From NCBI RefSeq assembly GCF_040111675.1, contig NZ_CP157794.1:4609501-4673500 (forward strand): DNA of 64,000 bases. The letters run 5' to 3'. The notes under the pieces are model-generated. The model worked only from the letters and a program-made list of their open reading frames with translations. It was not told the DNA's origin and did no database searches. This document shows, in pieces, positions 28,391-36,215 of the stretch (positions are counted from its first letter, which is position 1; the number at the start of each line of letters is the position of its first letter). Made by a program: the position numbers and the translations under genes. Origin of the DNA: Salinarimonas sp. (GTDB lineage: Bacteria; Pseudomonadota; Alphaproteobacteria; Rhizobiales; Beijerinckiaceae).

Positions 28391-28491
28391 CCGAGGGTGA
28401 GGGGCGTACGGAACGGTCCCGCCCTCGATGCAGCGCTGCCCCGCGGTCGAGCCGACGTCGGCACGGGTCGGGTCGGAGCCCTCGCCCCGCG

Positions 28492-28514
28492 CCCCTCTCC
28501 ACGAGGGAGAGGGG
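28492..28514. repeat. Intergenic hairpin, copy 2
   Basis: Same nine-base stem CCCCTCTCC / GGAGAGGGG as copy 1, with a different five-base loop. The pair brackets about 100 bases of GC-rich spacer, in the manner of RIME-like mosaic elements. Confidence 0.75.
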
Positions 28515-28595
28515 AATCTCGTCGCGCTCGAGAGACGCATCCGCGCGAGAGAGACGCATCGCGAGCGCCTCCTCACCGGCCGCGCTCCGCCGTCC

Positions 28596-29030
28596 TCACC
28601 CGCCGAGCCGCTCCCGGAGCCCCTCCGGGATCCGCACCGGCCGCCCGCCGCGGATGGCGGCCACGGTCACGTCGGCGGTGACGAGCGCCTCCTCGCCCCG
28701 CAGGATGCGCTGCGCCAGCAGGATGGTCGCGCCTTTGACCTCCAGCGTGCGGGTCTCCACCGTCAGCACGTCGTCCATGCGCGCGGGCTTGACCCAGTCG
28801 AGCGTCATGCGCCGCACGGCGAAGGCGATCCCCTCCCCTTCCGCGTGCAGCTCCGACTGCGCCACGCCGGCGAGGCGGAGCTGGTCGGTGCGCCCGCGCT
28901 CGAAGTATTTCAGGTAGTTGGCATGGTAGACGATGCCGGAGAAATCGGTGTCCTCGTAGTAGACGCGCACCGTCAGGCGATGCACGCCGTCCGCGAACCG
29001 GCCCGCGAGCGGGATCAGCGCATCCGTCAT
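28596..29030 (-). CDS. ybgC: Tol-Pal-associated acyl-CoA thioesterase
   Basis: A 144-residue hot-dog-fold thioesterase with the catalytic motif YYEDTDFSGIVYHANYLKYF. It is the usual first gene of tol-pal clusters and hydrolyses short-chain or acyl-ACP-linked acyl thioesters. It starts three bases after the ruvB stop, so ruvB-ybgC are co-transcribed. Length and motif are normal. Confidence 0.93.
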   Translation of the reverse strand: MTDALIPLAGRFADGVHRLTVRVYYEDTDFSGIVYHANYLKYFERGRTDQLRLAGVAQSELHAEGEGIAFAVRRMTLDWVKPARMDDVLTVETRTLEVKGATILLAQRILRGEEALVTADVTVAAIRGGRPVRIPEGLRERLGG

Positions 29031-29033
29031 GCG

Positions 29034-30083
29034 TCAGCCCTCGTCCCCGCCCGGAAACAGCCCGAACTGGCTCGCGCCCGGATCGCGCGTCGGCTCCGGC
29101 ATGCCGAGATGCCGGAAGGCGTGGGGCGTGAGCAGGCGCCCGCGCGGGGTGCGCTGCACGAAGCCCTTCTGGATCAGGTAGGGCTCGATGATCTCCTCGA
29201 TCGCGTCGCGCGGCTCCGAGAGCGCGGCGGCGATGGTCTCGATGCCCACCGGCCCGCCGCCGAAATTGGTGGCGACCATGGTCAGGTACTTGCGGTCCAT
29301 CACGTCGAGCCCCACGGGATCGACGTCGAGGAGGCCGAGCGCCTTGTCGGCGAGGCCGCGGCCGACGGTCTCGACGCCCTCCACCACGGCGAAATCGCGC
29401 ACCCGCCGCAGCAGCCGCCCGGCGATGCGCGGCGTGCCGCGCGCACGCTTGGCGATCTCGTTGGCGCCCTCGTCCGACATGCCGAGCCCCATTACGCGCG
29501 CGCCGCGCTTGACGATGAGCTCGAGCTCGCCGACCTCGTAGAACTCGAGCCGCACGGGGATGCCGAACCGGTCCCGCAGCGGCGTGGTGAGCAGACCCGC
29601 GCGCGTCGTCGCGCCCACCAGCGTGAAGCGGGGCAGCTCGATCTTCACCGAGCGCGCCGCCGGCCCCTCGCCGATGATCAGGTCGAGCTGGAAGTCCTCC
29701 ATCGCCGGATAGAGAATTTCCTCCACCGCCGGGTTGAGCCGATGGATCTCGTCGATGAAGAGCACGTCGCGCTCCTCGAGGTTCGTCAGCTGCGCGGCGA
29801 GATCGCCCGCCTTGGCGATGACCGGGCCCGAGGTCGAGCGGAAGTTCACGCCGAGCTCGCGCGCGATGATCTGCGCGAGCGTCGTCTTGCCGAGCCCCGG
29901 CGGGCCGACGAACAGCACGTGGTCGAGGGCGTCGCCCCGCGCCTTCGCCGCCTCGATGAAGACCTGGAGATTGGCGCGCGCGGCCCGCTGTCCGGTGAAG
30001 TCGGCGAGCGAGAGCGGGCGCAGGGACGCATCGACGTCGTCCTCGCGCTTCACGGGGGAGACCAGGCGATCAGCTTCGCTCAC
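29034..30083 (-). CDS. ruvB: Holliday junction branch-migration helicase RuvB
   Basis: A 349-residue AAA+ motor. Walker A is GPPGLGKTTLAQ, Walker B is DVLFIDEIHRL, the sensor region is FTLVGATTRAGLL, and a C-terminal winged helix contains GPVGIETIAAALSE and RTPRGRLLTPHAF. It drives branch migration with RuvA during recombination repair. The ruvA and ruvC genes that usually precede it are not in the window: upstream is an unrelated divergent gene. Confidence 0.97.
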   Translation of the reverse strand: MSEADRLVSPVKREDDVDASLRPLSLADFTGQRAARANLQVFIEAAKARGDALDHVLFVGPPGLGKTTLAQIIARELGVNFRSTSGPVIAKAGDLAAQLTNLEERDVLFIDEIHRLNPAVEEILYPAMEDFQLDLIIGEGPAARSVKIELPRFTLVGATTRAGLLTTPLRDRFGIPVRLEFYEVGELELIVKRGARVMGLGMSDEGANEIAKRARGTPRIAGRLLRRVRDFAVVEGVETVGRGLADKALGLLDVDPVGLDVMDRKYLTMVATNFGGGPVGIETIAAALSEPRDAIEEIIEPYLIQKGFVQRTPRGRLLTPHAFRHLGMPEPTRDPGASQFGLFPGGDEG

Positions 30084-30391
30084 GGGCGCTCTCTCTCGTT
30101 ACCTGCCGCCTCGCCTTTTACAGCCTCGCGCCGCGCGAGCCAGCCCCAAAGGGCCGCGACGAGAGCCTTCGCGCTCTTCACAAAAGAAAAAATCCGGGCG
30201 TCGCGCCCGAGCGGCTCTACGGCCAAGCCCCTGCGAGCACGGCGGTTTCTGCCTATCCCCTAGGGAGAGGGCGACCTTTCGGGGCCATGTGAGGAACGGA
30301 TTCTCGGAACACGAATCCCGTCCCGTCGTTGGTGGAGCATTCCGGCGTCGCGCTTCGCCGTGGCGCAACGAGATCCGAATGGAGGATATCC

Positions 30392-30811
30392 ATGAAGTAC
30401 ATCCTGATGACCACCGCCGCCGCCCTCTTCTTCGCCGCTCCCGCGAGCGCCCAGCAGGCCGCTCCCGATCCGGTCGTCGATTCGGCTCCGGCCGTGCCGC
30501 AGACCGCGATCGGCGTGCAGGAGCGCCGCCGCCTCATGACCTCGGACGATGCGACGGCCGCGCCCTCGGGCATGCTGATCGGCGAGGAGACCAGCTCCTG
30601 GTACGTGGACTGCACCGATCCGGGCGTGGTCTGCGAAAACTACGAGGGCCTCGCCACCGGTACGGTCGGCACGATGGGCGCCCCCGATCCGGTCGTCGAT
30701 GCGGCCCCGGCCTCGCCGGACACCGCCGTCGGCGTGCAGGAGCGTCGCCGTCTCCTGACCGATGACGACGCCACCGCGGCGCCGTCCGGTCAGCTGATCG
30801 AGCGTCAGTAA
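30392..30811 (+). CDS. Secreted protein with two 39-residue repeats
   Basis: A 139-residue protein with a signal peptide (1-20, ending ASA|QQ). Residues 24-62 and 97-135 are two copies of one unit, 32 of 39 positions identical, each starting APDPVVD and containing GVQERRRL, a TxDDATAAPSG segment and a short end. Between them lies a linker with two cysteines (Cys74, Cys81) that could form a disulfide. GGAGG lies right before the ATG. I do not recognise the family. It is followed by a strong terminator, so it is a single-gene unit. Predicted location is periplasm or outside the cell. Confidence 0.8.
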   Translation: MKYILMTTAAALFFAAPASAQQAAPDPVVDSAPAVPQTAIGVQERRRLMTSDDATAAPSGMLIGEETSSWYVDCTDPGVVCENYEGLATGTVGTMGAPDPVVDAAPASPDTAVGVQERRRLLTDDDATAAPSGQLIERQ

Positions 30812-30844
30812 GCCAACCGAACGCCTCTGGCGTGACGGTACGGG

Positions 30845-30874
30845 AAAGCCCCGGCGGGAGCCGGGGCTTTTTCT
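30845..30874 (+). terminator. Rho-independent terminator of the repeat protein
   Basis: Stem AAAGCCCCGGC / GCCGGGGCTTT with a four-base loop, followed by a T-rich run. Confidence 0.9.
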
Positions 30875-30911
30875 TGTGCGCTCGACATCGGTCGGGCGCG
30901 GCCTGGCGCAC

Positions 30912-30942
30912 AAAAAAGAAGCCCCGGCGTGAGCCGGGGCTT
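30912..30942 (-). terminator. Rho-independent terminator of the porin gene
   Basis: Stem AAGCCCCGGC / GCCGGGGCTT. On the minus strand it is followed by CTTTTTT. It lies 23 bases past the porin stop codon. Confidence 0.9.
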
Positions 30943-30964
30943 CCCGTGAACCGTGCAGGACGGA

Positions 30965-32190
30965 TCAGAAGTCGCGCTGGATGCGCAGACGGCCGGCCCA
31001 GGTGGAGCCGTCGTTGTTGACCACCGTGGCCGGGAGGACCAGGTTGCCGTTGTTGTAGGCGCGGACGGGGTTGTCCGGGTCGATCGAGGTGTAGACCACG
31101 TCGGCCGAGAACGTCAGGCCGGAAACCGGGCGCCAGTTCAGGCGGGTACCGGCCTGCCACCAGGTGTAGTCGACGGCGGTGCCGCGTACGACCACGCCGG
31201 GAGCAGCCACGAAGCCGGCGGCCGTGGTGGGAACGTCCACCTCGCCGTAGGCGCCCTGGATGTCCTGCCAGATGGTGGGCGTCCAGAAGTGGCGGAACGC
31301 GGCCGCGATCGACCAGGCCTCGGTCGTGACGAGCGAGGTGCCCGCGGCATTGAGGTAGGCGTCGTTCAGGCCGAGGTTGAACTCGGCAACCGCGCTCGGA
31401 GCGTCGGCGTAGGACACCGCGCCGTCCGCGTAGACCGCCTGCAGCCACAGAGCGTCGCCGGCCGCGATCATCGGCAGGCGGATGTTGACGCCCGCGCCGA
31501 CGGCCCAGCCGAGCTCGTCGTCGACAGCCACGCCGGGCTGGTTGTGGCGAACCTGATGCAGCGCACCCATCACCTGGGCGGAGCCCCAGGCCTGAGCGAC
31601 GTTCAGGTTGGCGACGAGACCCGGCAGCTCCTGCCCGCCCTCGAGGTTGTCGAGGCCAGCGGCCGTCGAGGCGCGGATGCCGTTACGACGGGCGAAAGCG
31701 TCCTCGATCGAGATCGTGGCCGAGAAGCCCGAGCCGAACGTCGCGGTGTAGGCGAGAACCTCGGTCGACGGATCCGACAGGCCGTTCGAGCCCGACATCA
31801 GGTTGCCGCCGAAGAACGAGAAGAACGACGTGATGCGACCGGCAGTCAGCCCAGCGAACTGGATGAAGGCCTGATCGAGCACGGCGTCCGTGGCATCGTT
31901 CGTGCTGTTGGCGTTGATGCGGATGAACGAGCGCAGCGTGCCGAACTCGGTCGCCGTGCGGGCGTCGAACGCGATCGAGCCGCGCGCGAAGAAGTCGATG
32001 TCGTTCTGCTCACGCTCGACGGTGTAGTCGTTGTTCTCCGAGAAGCGATACTCGGCGCGGACGTAGCCCGAGATCTGCAGGCACGTCTCGGTGCCCGGGA
32101 TCACGAAGAAGCCCGTGCCACCGATCGGGGCGTTCGGGCAGGTGCGGACGTACTCGACCGGCGCCGCGGCGCGGACCGGAAGATCGGCAG
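30965..32190 (-). repeat. Porin inverted repeat, left arm
   Basis: DNA encoding the mature porin. Similarity to the right arm (34795-36089) starts abruptly at 32190, the base before the ADLPV codons, and ends just past the stop codon (TGATCCG shared). The first about 60 bases are identical in the two arms. Confidence 0.85.
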
Positions 32191-32257
32191 CTTGAGCCCC
32201 GGTGACCGCGACCAGACCCGCGGCAGACCCGAGGAGAAGGCTCTTGGCGAGCTTCAT
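30965..32257 (-). CDS. Porin (PF02530 family), complete copy
   Basis: A 430-residue trimeric-porin-type protein with signal peptide MKLAKSLLLGSAAGLVAVTG..., cleaved at AQA|ADLPV. The mature chain begins ADLPVRAAAPVEYVRTC, has the family Cys pair (RTCPNA and ETCLQISGYVR), many amphipathic strands and the terminal strand LRIQRDF. GGAGG stands before the ATG. It forms diffusion channels in the outer membrane. From the mature start onward it is a close relative of the leaderless copy at 34791-36089, with differences concentrated in loop regions. It also has its own terminator. See the findings for the inverted-repeat arrangement. Confidence 0.95.
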   Translation of the reverse strand: MKLAKSLLLGSAAGLVAVTGAQAADLPVRAAAPVEYVRTCPNAPIGGTGFFVIPGTETCLQISGYVRAEYRFSENNDYTVEREQNDIDFFARGSIAFDARTATEFGTLRSFIRINANSTNDATDAVLDQAFIQFAGLTAGRITSFFSFFGGNLMSGSNGLSDPSTEVLAYTATFGSGFSATISIEDAFARRNGIRASTAAGLDNLEGGQELPGLVANLNVAQAWGSAQVMGALHQVRHNQPGVAVDDELGWAVGAGVNIRLPMIAAGDALWLQAVYADGAVSYADAPSAVAEFNLGLNDAYLNAAGTSLVTTEAWSIAAAFRHFWTPTIWQDIQGAYGEVDVPTTAAGFVAAPGVVVRGTAVDYTWWQAGTRLNWRPVSGLTFSADVVYTSIDPDNPVRAYNNGNLVLPATVVNNDGSTWAGRLRIQRDF

Positions 32258-33191
32258 TGATGACCTCCAAAGTTTCGAGACCCTGGGGGGCCGGGTGTTT
32301 CGCCACGAGAACTCGTCGAGACTCGAAAGCTGTCCCTTTTCCCCTGTGACCCGCCGCCGGTGCCGAAGCGCCGCCAGCGGGCTGCGACAGAGGACCCCCC
32401 GTCGCGAGAGAAGGTTTGCCGCGCCCCCCGCCGCCGATCAAGCGCGATTGCGCCGCCGAGCCCCTCGGCGGGGCTGTTCGGATCGCGGTGTTGCACAAAG
32501 GCCACGAGAATGGCGGGGTAAGGCCCGGAAATCGCCCGATCCGGCCACCCACCGCGCGCCGGAGCGCCCGCTCCACGGCCGTGAGCCCATGTTTCGGGGA
32601 GGCGGACGGCGCGAGTCGCCGCGCCGTCCGCGGGTCGCGCCTCGCACCTGGTGCTCGCGCGCGTGTCCGCGTGTGTGCGCACACGCGAGCACGGGGGCGC
32701 GCGCACGGTCGACGGAAGACCGGTTCCGACCCGGGCCGGCGCGCGTGCGCGGGCCCGCCGGAGCCTCGCAGAGCGATTCGCGGACGCCGGCCCGTGTCTT
32801 CGCGCCGCGACCACGCTGATTCGCGGCCTGGGCGCGGCAGTTCGGACACCTGCGCGCGGCCCGTTTTCGAATGAGCCGCAAATGAGGCGCGGCCCGATGC
32901 GGCGGGGCCTTTGCTGCTGAACGGTTCCGTAAGCTTGTCGGCGCTCGGAACAACTTTCCCGGCCAGGGCGCATATCGGTGTCCGTCGGGCTTCGGCCGTG
33001 GTGGTCTGCAAAATTTTGCGCATTACATCGATTTTTATTCGGCAAGCACTTGCCGTCGAGATCAAATTCACGTACCTGAAAGACCTGACGTCATGAACGA
33101 CGCACGAGCGGATCGGTGAGGTGGTCTTCCACACGGCGCCACGGCAGGTCCGTTCGTACGGATCCCCTGTCACCAGATTAGGACCGGCTCA
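32258..33191. other. 934-base intergenic region between porin and mucR
   Basis: No convincing gene; the open frames here are GC-rich shadows with poor composition. It must hold the divergent promoters of the porin and of mucR. Two parts stand out. The first is a tract around 32651-32710 of alternating purine/pyrimidine bases, with outer arms GTGCTCGCG/CGCGAGCAC. The second is an AT-richer stretch at about 33000-33110 upstream of mucR. Confidence 0.7.
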
Positions 33192-33656
33192 ATGAGCGAA
33201 CAGACTCAACCCAACAATTACATCGAGCTCGCGGCGGAAATCGTCTCGGCCTACGTGAGCAACAATTCTCTGCCCACGTCCGAGCTTCCGGGCCTCATCG
33301 ACGCGGTGCACGCATCGCTGACGAAGGTGGCGACCGGCGCGACCGAGCAGCCGGCCGAGGCTCCTGTCCCGGCGGTGCCGATCAAGAAGTCGATTACGCC
33401 GGACTACATCATCTGCCTGGAAGACGGGAAGAAGTTCAAGTCGCTCAAGCGCCACCTGCGCACGAAGTACGACATGACTCCCGACCAGTACCGCGCCAAG
33501 TGGGGCCTGCCCCCGGACTACCCCATGGTCGCGCCGAACTACGCGAGCGCCCGCTCCGAGCTCGCCAAGGCCATGGGTCTCGGCGCCCAGCGCCGCAAGG
33601 CGGAGCCCGAGGCCGCAGCTCCGGCCCGCGGCCGCGGGCGCAAGAAGGTCGCCTGA
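33192..33656 (+). CDS. mucR: MucR/Ros family zinc-finger-type transcriptional regulator
   Basis: A 154-residue regulator. The N-terminal part (about 1-50) is the helical oligomerisation region. The DNA-binding domain runs from about 65 to 125, with ITPDYIICLEDGKKFKSLKRHL and the strongly conserved WGLPPDYPMVAPNYA. Zinc-site residues Cys75, Asp78 and His88 are seen, but the usual second His position (92/93) is Lys-Tyr, so metal binding may be lost. The C-terminus is basic. MucR proteins bind AT-rich DNA as H-NS-like regulators of surface and cell-cycle genes. AGGA lies eight bases before the ATG. It sits inside the segment flanked by the porin repeats. Confidence 0.95.
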   Translation: MSEQTQPNNYIELAAEIVSAYVSNNSLPTSELPGLIDAVHASLTKVATGATEQPAEAPVPAVPIKKSITPDYIICLEDGKKFKSLKRHLRTKYDMTPDQYRAKWGLPPDYPMVAPNYASARSELAKAMGLGAQRRKAEPEAAAPARGRGRKKVA

Positions 33657-33688
33657 TCGGGCGCATCGCCCGAATCGATCGAGACGGG

Positions 33689-33714
33689 AAGGCCGCCTTC
33701 GGGCGGCCTTTTTT
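33689..33714 (+). terminator. Rho-independent terminator of mucR
   Basis: Stem GGCCGCC / GGCGGCC around a TTCG loop, followed by a run of six T. Confidence 0.92.
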
Positions 33715-33746
33715 CGTGAGCCGCGCGCTCTCGGCCCGCCCTCGCC

Positions 33747-34634
33747 TCAGATCCCGCGCCGCGCCTTGGCCGCCTGCAGCGTGTTGGCGAGCAGGCAGGC
33801 GATGGTCATCGGCCCGACGCCGCCCGGCACCGGCGTGATCGCCCCGGCCACCGCGCACGCCTCCGCGAAGGCGACGTCGCCGACGAGGCGGGTCTTCTTC
33901 GCCGCCGGGTCGTGCTCCGCGGCCGGGTTCGGCACGCGGTTGATGCCGACGTCGATCACGACGGCGCCCGGCTTGATCCAGTCCCCGCGCACCATCTCGG
34001 GCCGGCCCACCGCCGCCACCAGCACGTCCGCGCGGCGGCACACGTCCGGCAGGTCGCGGGTGCGCGAATGGGCGATCGTCACGGTGCAGGAGCGGGCGAG
34101 CAGCAGCTGCGCCATCGGCTTGCCGACGATGTTCGAACGCCCGATCACCACCGCCTCGAGCCCCGAGAGATCGGGCCGGACGGTGTCGATCAGCATCATC
34201 GCGCCCAGCGGCGTGCAGGGAACGAGGCCGGGCATGCCGGTCGCGAGCCGCCCCGCGTTCACCGGGTGGAAGCCGTCGACGTCCTTGTCCGGCGCGATCG
34301 CCTCGATCACCGTCTGCGCGTCGATCTGCGCCGGCAGCGGCAGCTGCACCAGGATGCCGTCGACATCGTCGTCGGCGTTCAACGTCGCGACGAGGGCGAG
34401 GAGGTCCGCCTGCGTCGTGTCGGCGGGGAGCCTGTGCTCGAAGGAGCGCATCCCCGCCTCCACCGTCTGCGCCGCCTTGTTGCGCACGTAGACACGGCTC
34501 GCCGGATCCTCGCCCACCAGCACCACGGCGAGGCCCGGATGCACGCCGCGCGCGGCGAGCGCCCGCGTCTCCTCGGCGACGCGCGCCCGCAGGGCGGCGG
34601 CGATGGCCTTGCCGTCGATCGGTGTTGCGGACAT
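33747..34634 (-). CDS. folD: Methylenetetrahydrofolate dehydrogenase/cyclohydrolase FolD
   Basis: A 295-residue bifunctional enzyme interconverting 5,10-methylene-, methenyl- and 10-formyl-tetrahydrofolate. Signatures: VGEDPASRVYVRNKAAQT with the catalytic lysine, DGILVQLPLP, the NADP motif VVIGRSNIVGKPMA, and the C-terminal TPVPGGVGPMTIACL. The start at 34634 gives MSATPIDGKAIAAALR, the family N-terminus. It lies inside the 2.6 kb segment between the two porin arms and is convergent with mucR. Confidence 0.97.
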   Translation of the reverse strand: MSATPIDGKAIAAALRARVAEETRALAARGVHPGLAVVLVGEDPASRVYVRNKAAQTVEAGMRSFEHRLPADTTQADLLALVATLNADDDVDGILVQLPLPAQIDAQTVIEAIAPDKDVDGFHPVNAGRLATGMPGLVPCTPLGAMMLIDTVRPDLSGLEAVVIGRSNIVGKPMAQLLLARSCTVTIAHSRTRDLPDVCRRADVLVAAVGRPEMVRGDWIKPGAVVIDVGINRVPNPAAEHDPAAKKTRLVGDVAFAEACAVAGAITPVPGGVGPMTIACLLANTLQAAKARRGI

Positions 34635-34790
34635 GGGGCGCCCTCCTCGGCGGCCGTCGCGGGCGGGCGCGCCCGCATCCGGCTCGCCGCCCCCAATGAC
34701 CTCTCTCCCGCCCGGTTTCAACCCTCGCCGGCGCAGCATGGCCCCGCGGCCTCGGCATGGCCCCGAACGTCGCCCGGAAAGTTCGCCCCG

Positions 34791-36089
34791 ATGACTGCCG
34801 ATCTTCCGGTCCGCGCCGCGGCGCCGGTCGAGTACGTCCGCACCTGCCCGAACGCGCCGATCGGCGGCACGGGCTTCTTCGTCATCCCGGGCACCGAGAC
34901 GTGCCTGCAGATCTCCGGCTACGTGCGCGTCGACTATCGCTTCGCGGAGCAGAACGACCGTGAGATCGACCGTCGTGAGGACGATGTCGAGTTCTTCGCG
35001 CGCGGCTCGATCGCGTTCGACGCCCGCACGGCGACCGAGTTCGGCACGCTGCGCTCGTTCATCCGCATCAACGCCGACAGCTCGCTGACTCGCGGCGCCG
35101 CCGGCTGGGAGGCCTCCGATGCGGCCGCCAATGATCGCACGTGGACTGCTTCGTCGCAGGGCCAGGGTGCGGCTCTCGACCAGGCGTTCATCCAGTTCGC
35201 TGGCCTGACTGCCGGCCGCATCACGTCGTTCTTCTCCTTCTGGGGCGGCGGCATGATGACGGCGAACAACGGCGTGTCCGATCCGTCGACCGAGGTTCTC
35301 GCCTACACCGCGACGTTCGGTTCCGGCTTCTCTGCCACCATCTCGGTCGAGAACGGCCTCACCCGTCGTGAAGGCATCGGCAACAATACGGCTCTGTTCG
35401 CCCAGCCGGCCGTTCCGCTCGGCTACGGTGGTCAGGAGCTGCCGGATCTCGTCGCCAACCTGAACGTCGCCCAGGCGTGGGGCTCGGCTCAGGTCATGGC
35501 CGCCCTGCATCAGGTTCGTCACAACCAAGCCGTTGCCGTCGACGACGAGATGGGCTGGGCGGTCGGTGCGGGCATCAACATCCGCCTGCCGATGATCGCG
35601 GCCGGTGACGCCCTCTGGCTGCAGGCCACCTACGCCGACGGCGCGATCGACTACGTGGACCCGCCGACGACGGTCTCCGAGTTCGGTGTCCGCGCCTTCG
35701 ACGCCAACCTCAACACGGTCGGTGCGGTCACCGATCTCGACACGACCGAGGCGTGGTCGATCGTTGCCGGCTTCCGTCACTTCTGGACCCCGACTCTGTG
35801 GTCGGACTTCCAGGGTGGCTACGGCGAGGTCGACAGCAAGCTCACTCCGGTTCTCGCGGCGCCCGTCGCGAACAATGCGTCGGTTGACTACACCTGGTGG
35901 CAGCTCGGCACCCGTCTGAACTGGCGCCCCGTGTCCGGCCTGACCTTTGCGGCCGACGTGGTGTACACCCAGATCGATACCGATCTCGCGGTGCAGATCA
36001 ACGGCTACAACGCTGCGACGGCTCCGAACCTCATCGACGACGAGGGTTCCCGCTGGGCCGGCCGTCTGCGCATCCAGCGCGACTTCTGA
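34791..36089 (+). pseudogene. Porin copy without signal peptide (silent cassette or truncated gene)
   Basis: The frame encodes the complete mature porin (ADLPVRAAAPVEYVRTC ... LRIQRDF; 432 codons from the nearest ATG) but no signal peptide. The only upstream start is ATG-ACT directly fused to the mature sequence, and the upstream in-frame residues are not hydrophobic. Without a leader the product could not reach the outer membrane. The reading frame is otherwise intact with no stop or frameshift, which argues against an old pseudogene. Compared with the complete porin it has an inserted loop (about residues 85-120) and other loop changes. It retains its own terminator. It is best read as a stored alternative porin; see findings. 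Confidence 0.8.
34795..36089 (+). repeat. Porin inverted repeat, right arm
   Basis: Inverted with respect to the left arm (30965-32190). Shared sequence starts at 34795 (CTGCCGATCTTCCGG...) with no mismatch for about 60 bases, and the last about 40 bases before and just past the stop are also shared. Confidence 0.85.
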
Positions 36090-36111
36090 TCCGCGTCGTC
36101 GGATCGCTCTC

Positions 36112-36137
36112 GAGCCCCGGCGTTCGCGCCGGGGCTC
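36112..36137 (+). terminator. Terminator downstream of the leaderless porin
   Basis: Stem GAGCCCCGGCG / CGCCGGGGCTC around TTCG, followed by a T/C-rich tract. The core GCCCCGGC is the same as in the terminator of the complete porin. Confidence 0.8.
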
Positions 36138-36215
36138 TTCCCGTTTTCGTGGCTGGGCTCGTAAAGGACGAAGCAGGACGCGGTCCTGGCCGATCACCAG
36201 AACCGAGACCGGCGA

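Larger units (their letters stand above)
28051..28595. other. 545-base gap between tolQ and ybgC
   Basis: No credible coding frame is seen. The part next to tolQ (about 28115-28250) is relatively AT-richer and may hold the tolQ promoter. The middle carries two copies of one hairpin (see the repeat entries). Confidence 0.6.

Noticed and set aside
32010..33173. Several long open frames in the porin-mucR spacer
   Set aside because: Arg/Pro/Ala-rich composition on both strands, no ribosome sites and no family resemblance. They arise from lack of stop codons in GC-rich DNA.
34791..36089. Second porin as an ordinary functional gene with start at 34791
   Set aside because: Mature sequence starts directly after ATG-ACT with no hydrophobic leader in any frame upstream, so export is not possible as it stands.
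33747..36197. Minus-strand frame fusing folD with antisense of the second porin
   Set aside because: folD has a normal N-terminus at 34634; the extension is antisense to the porin cassette.
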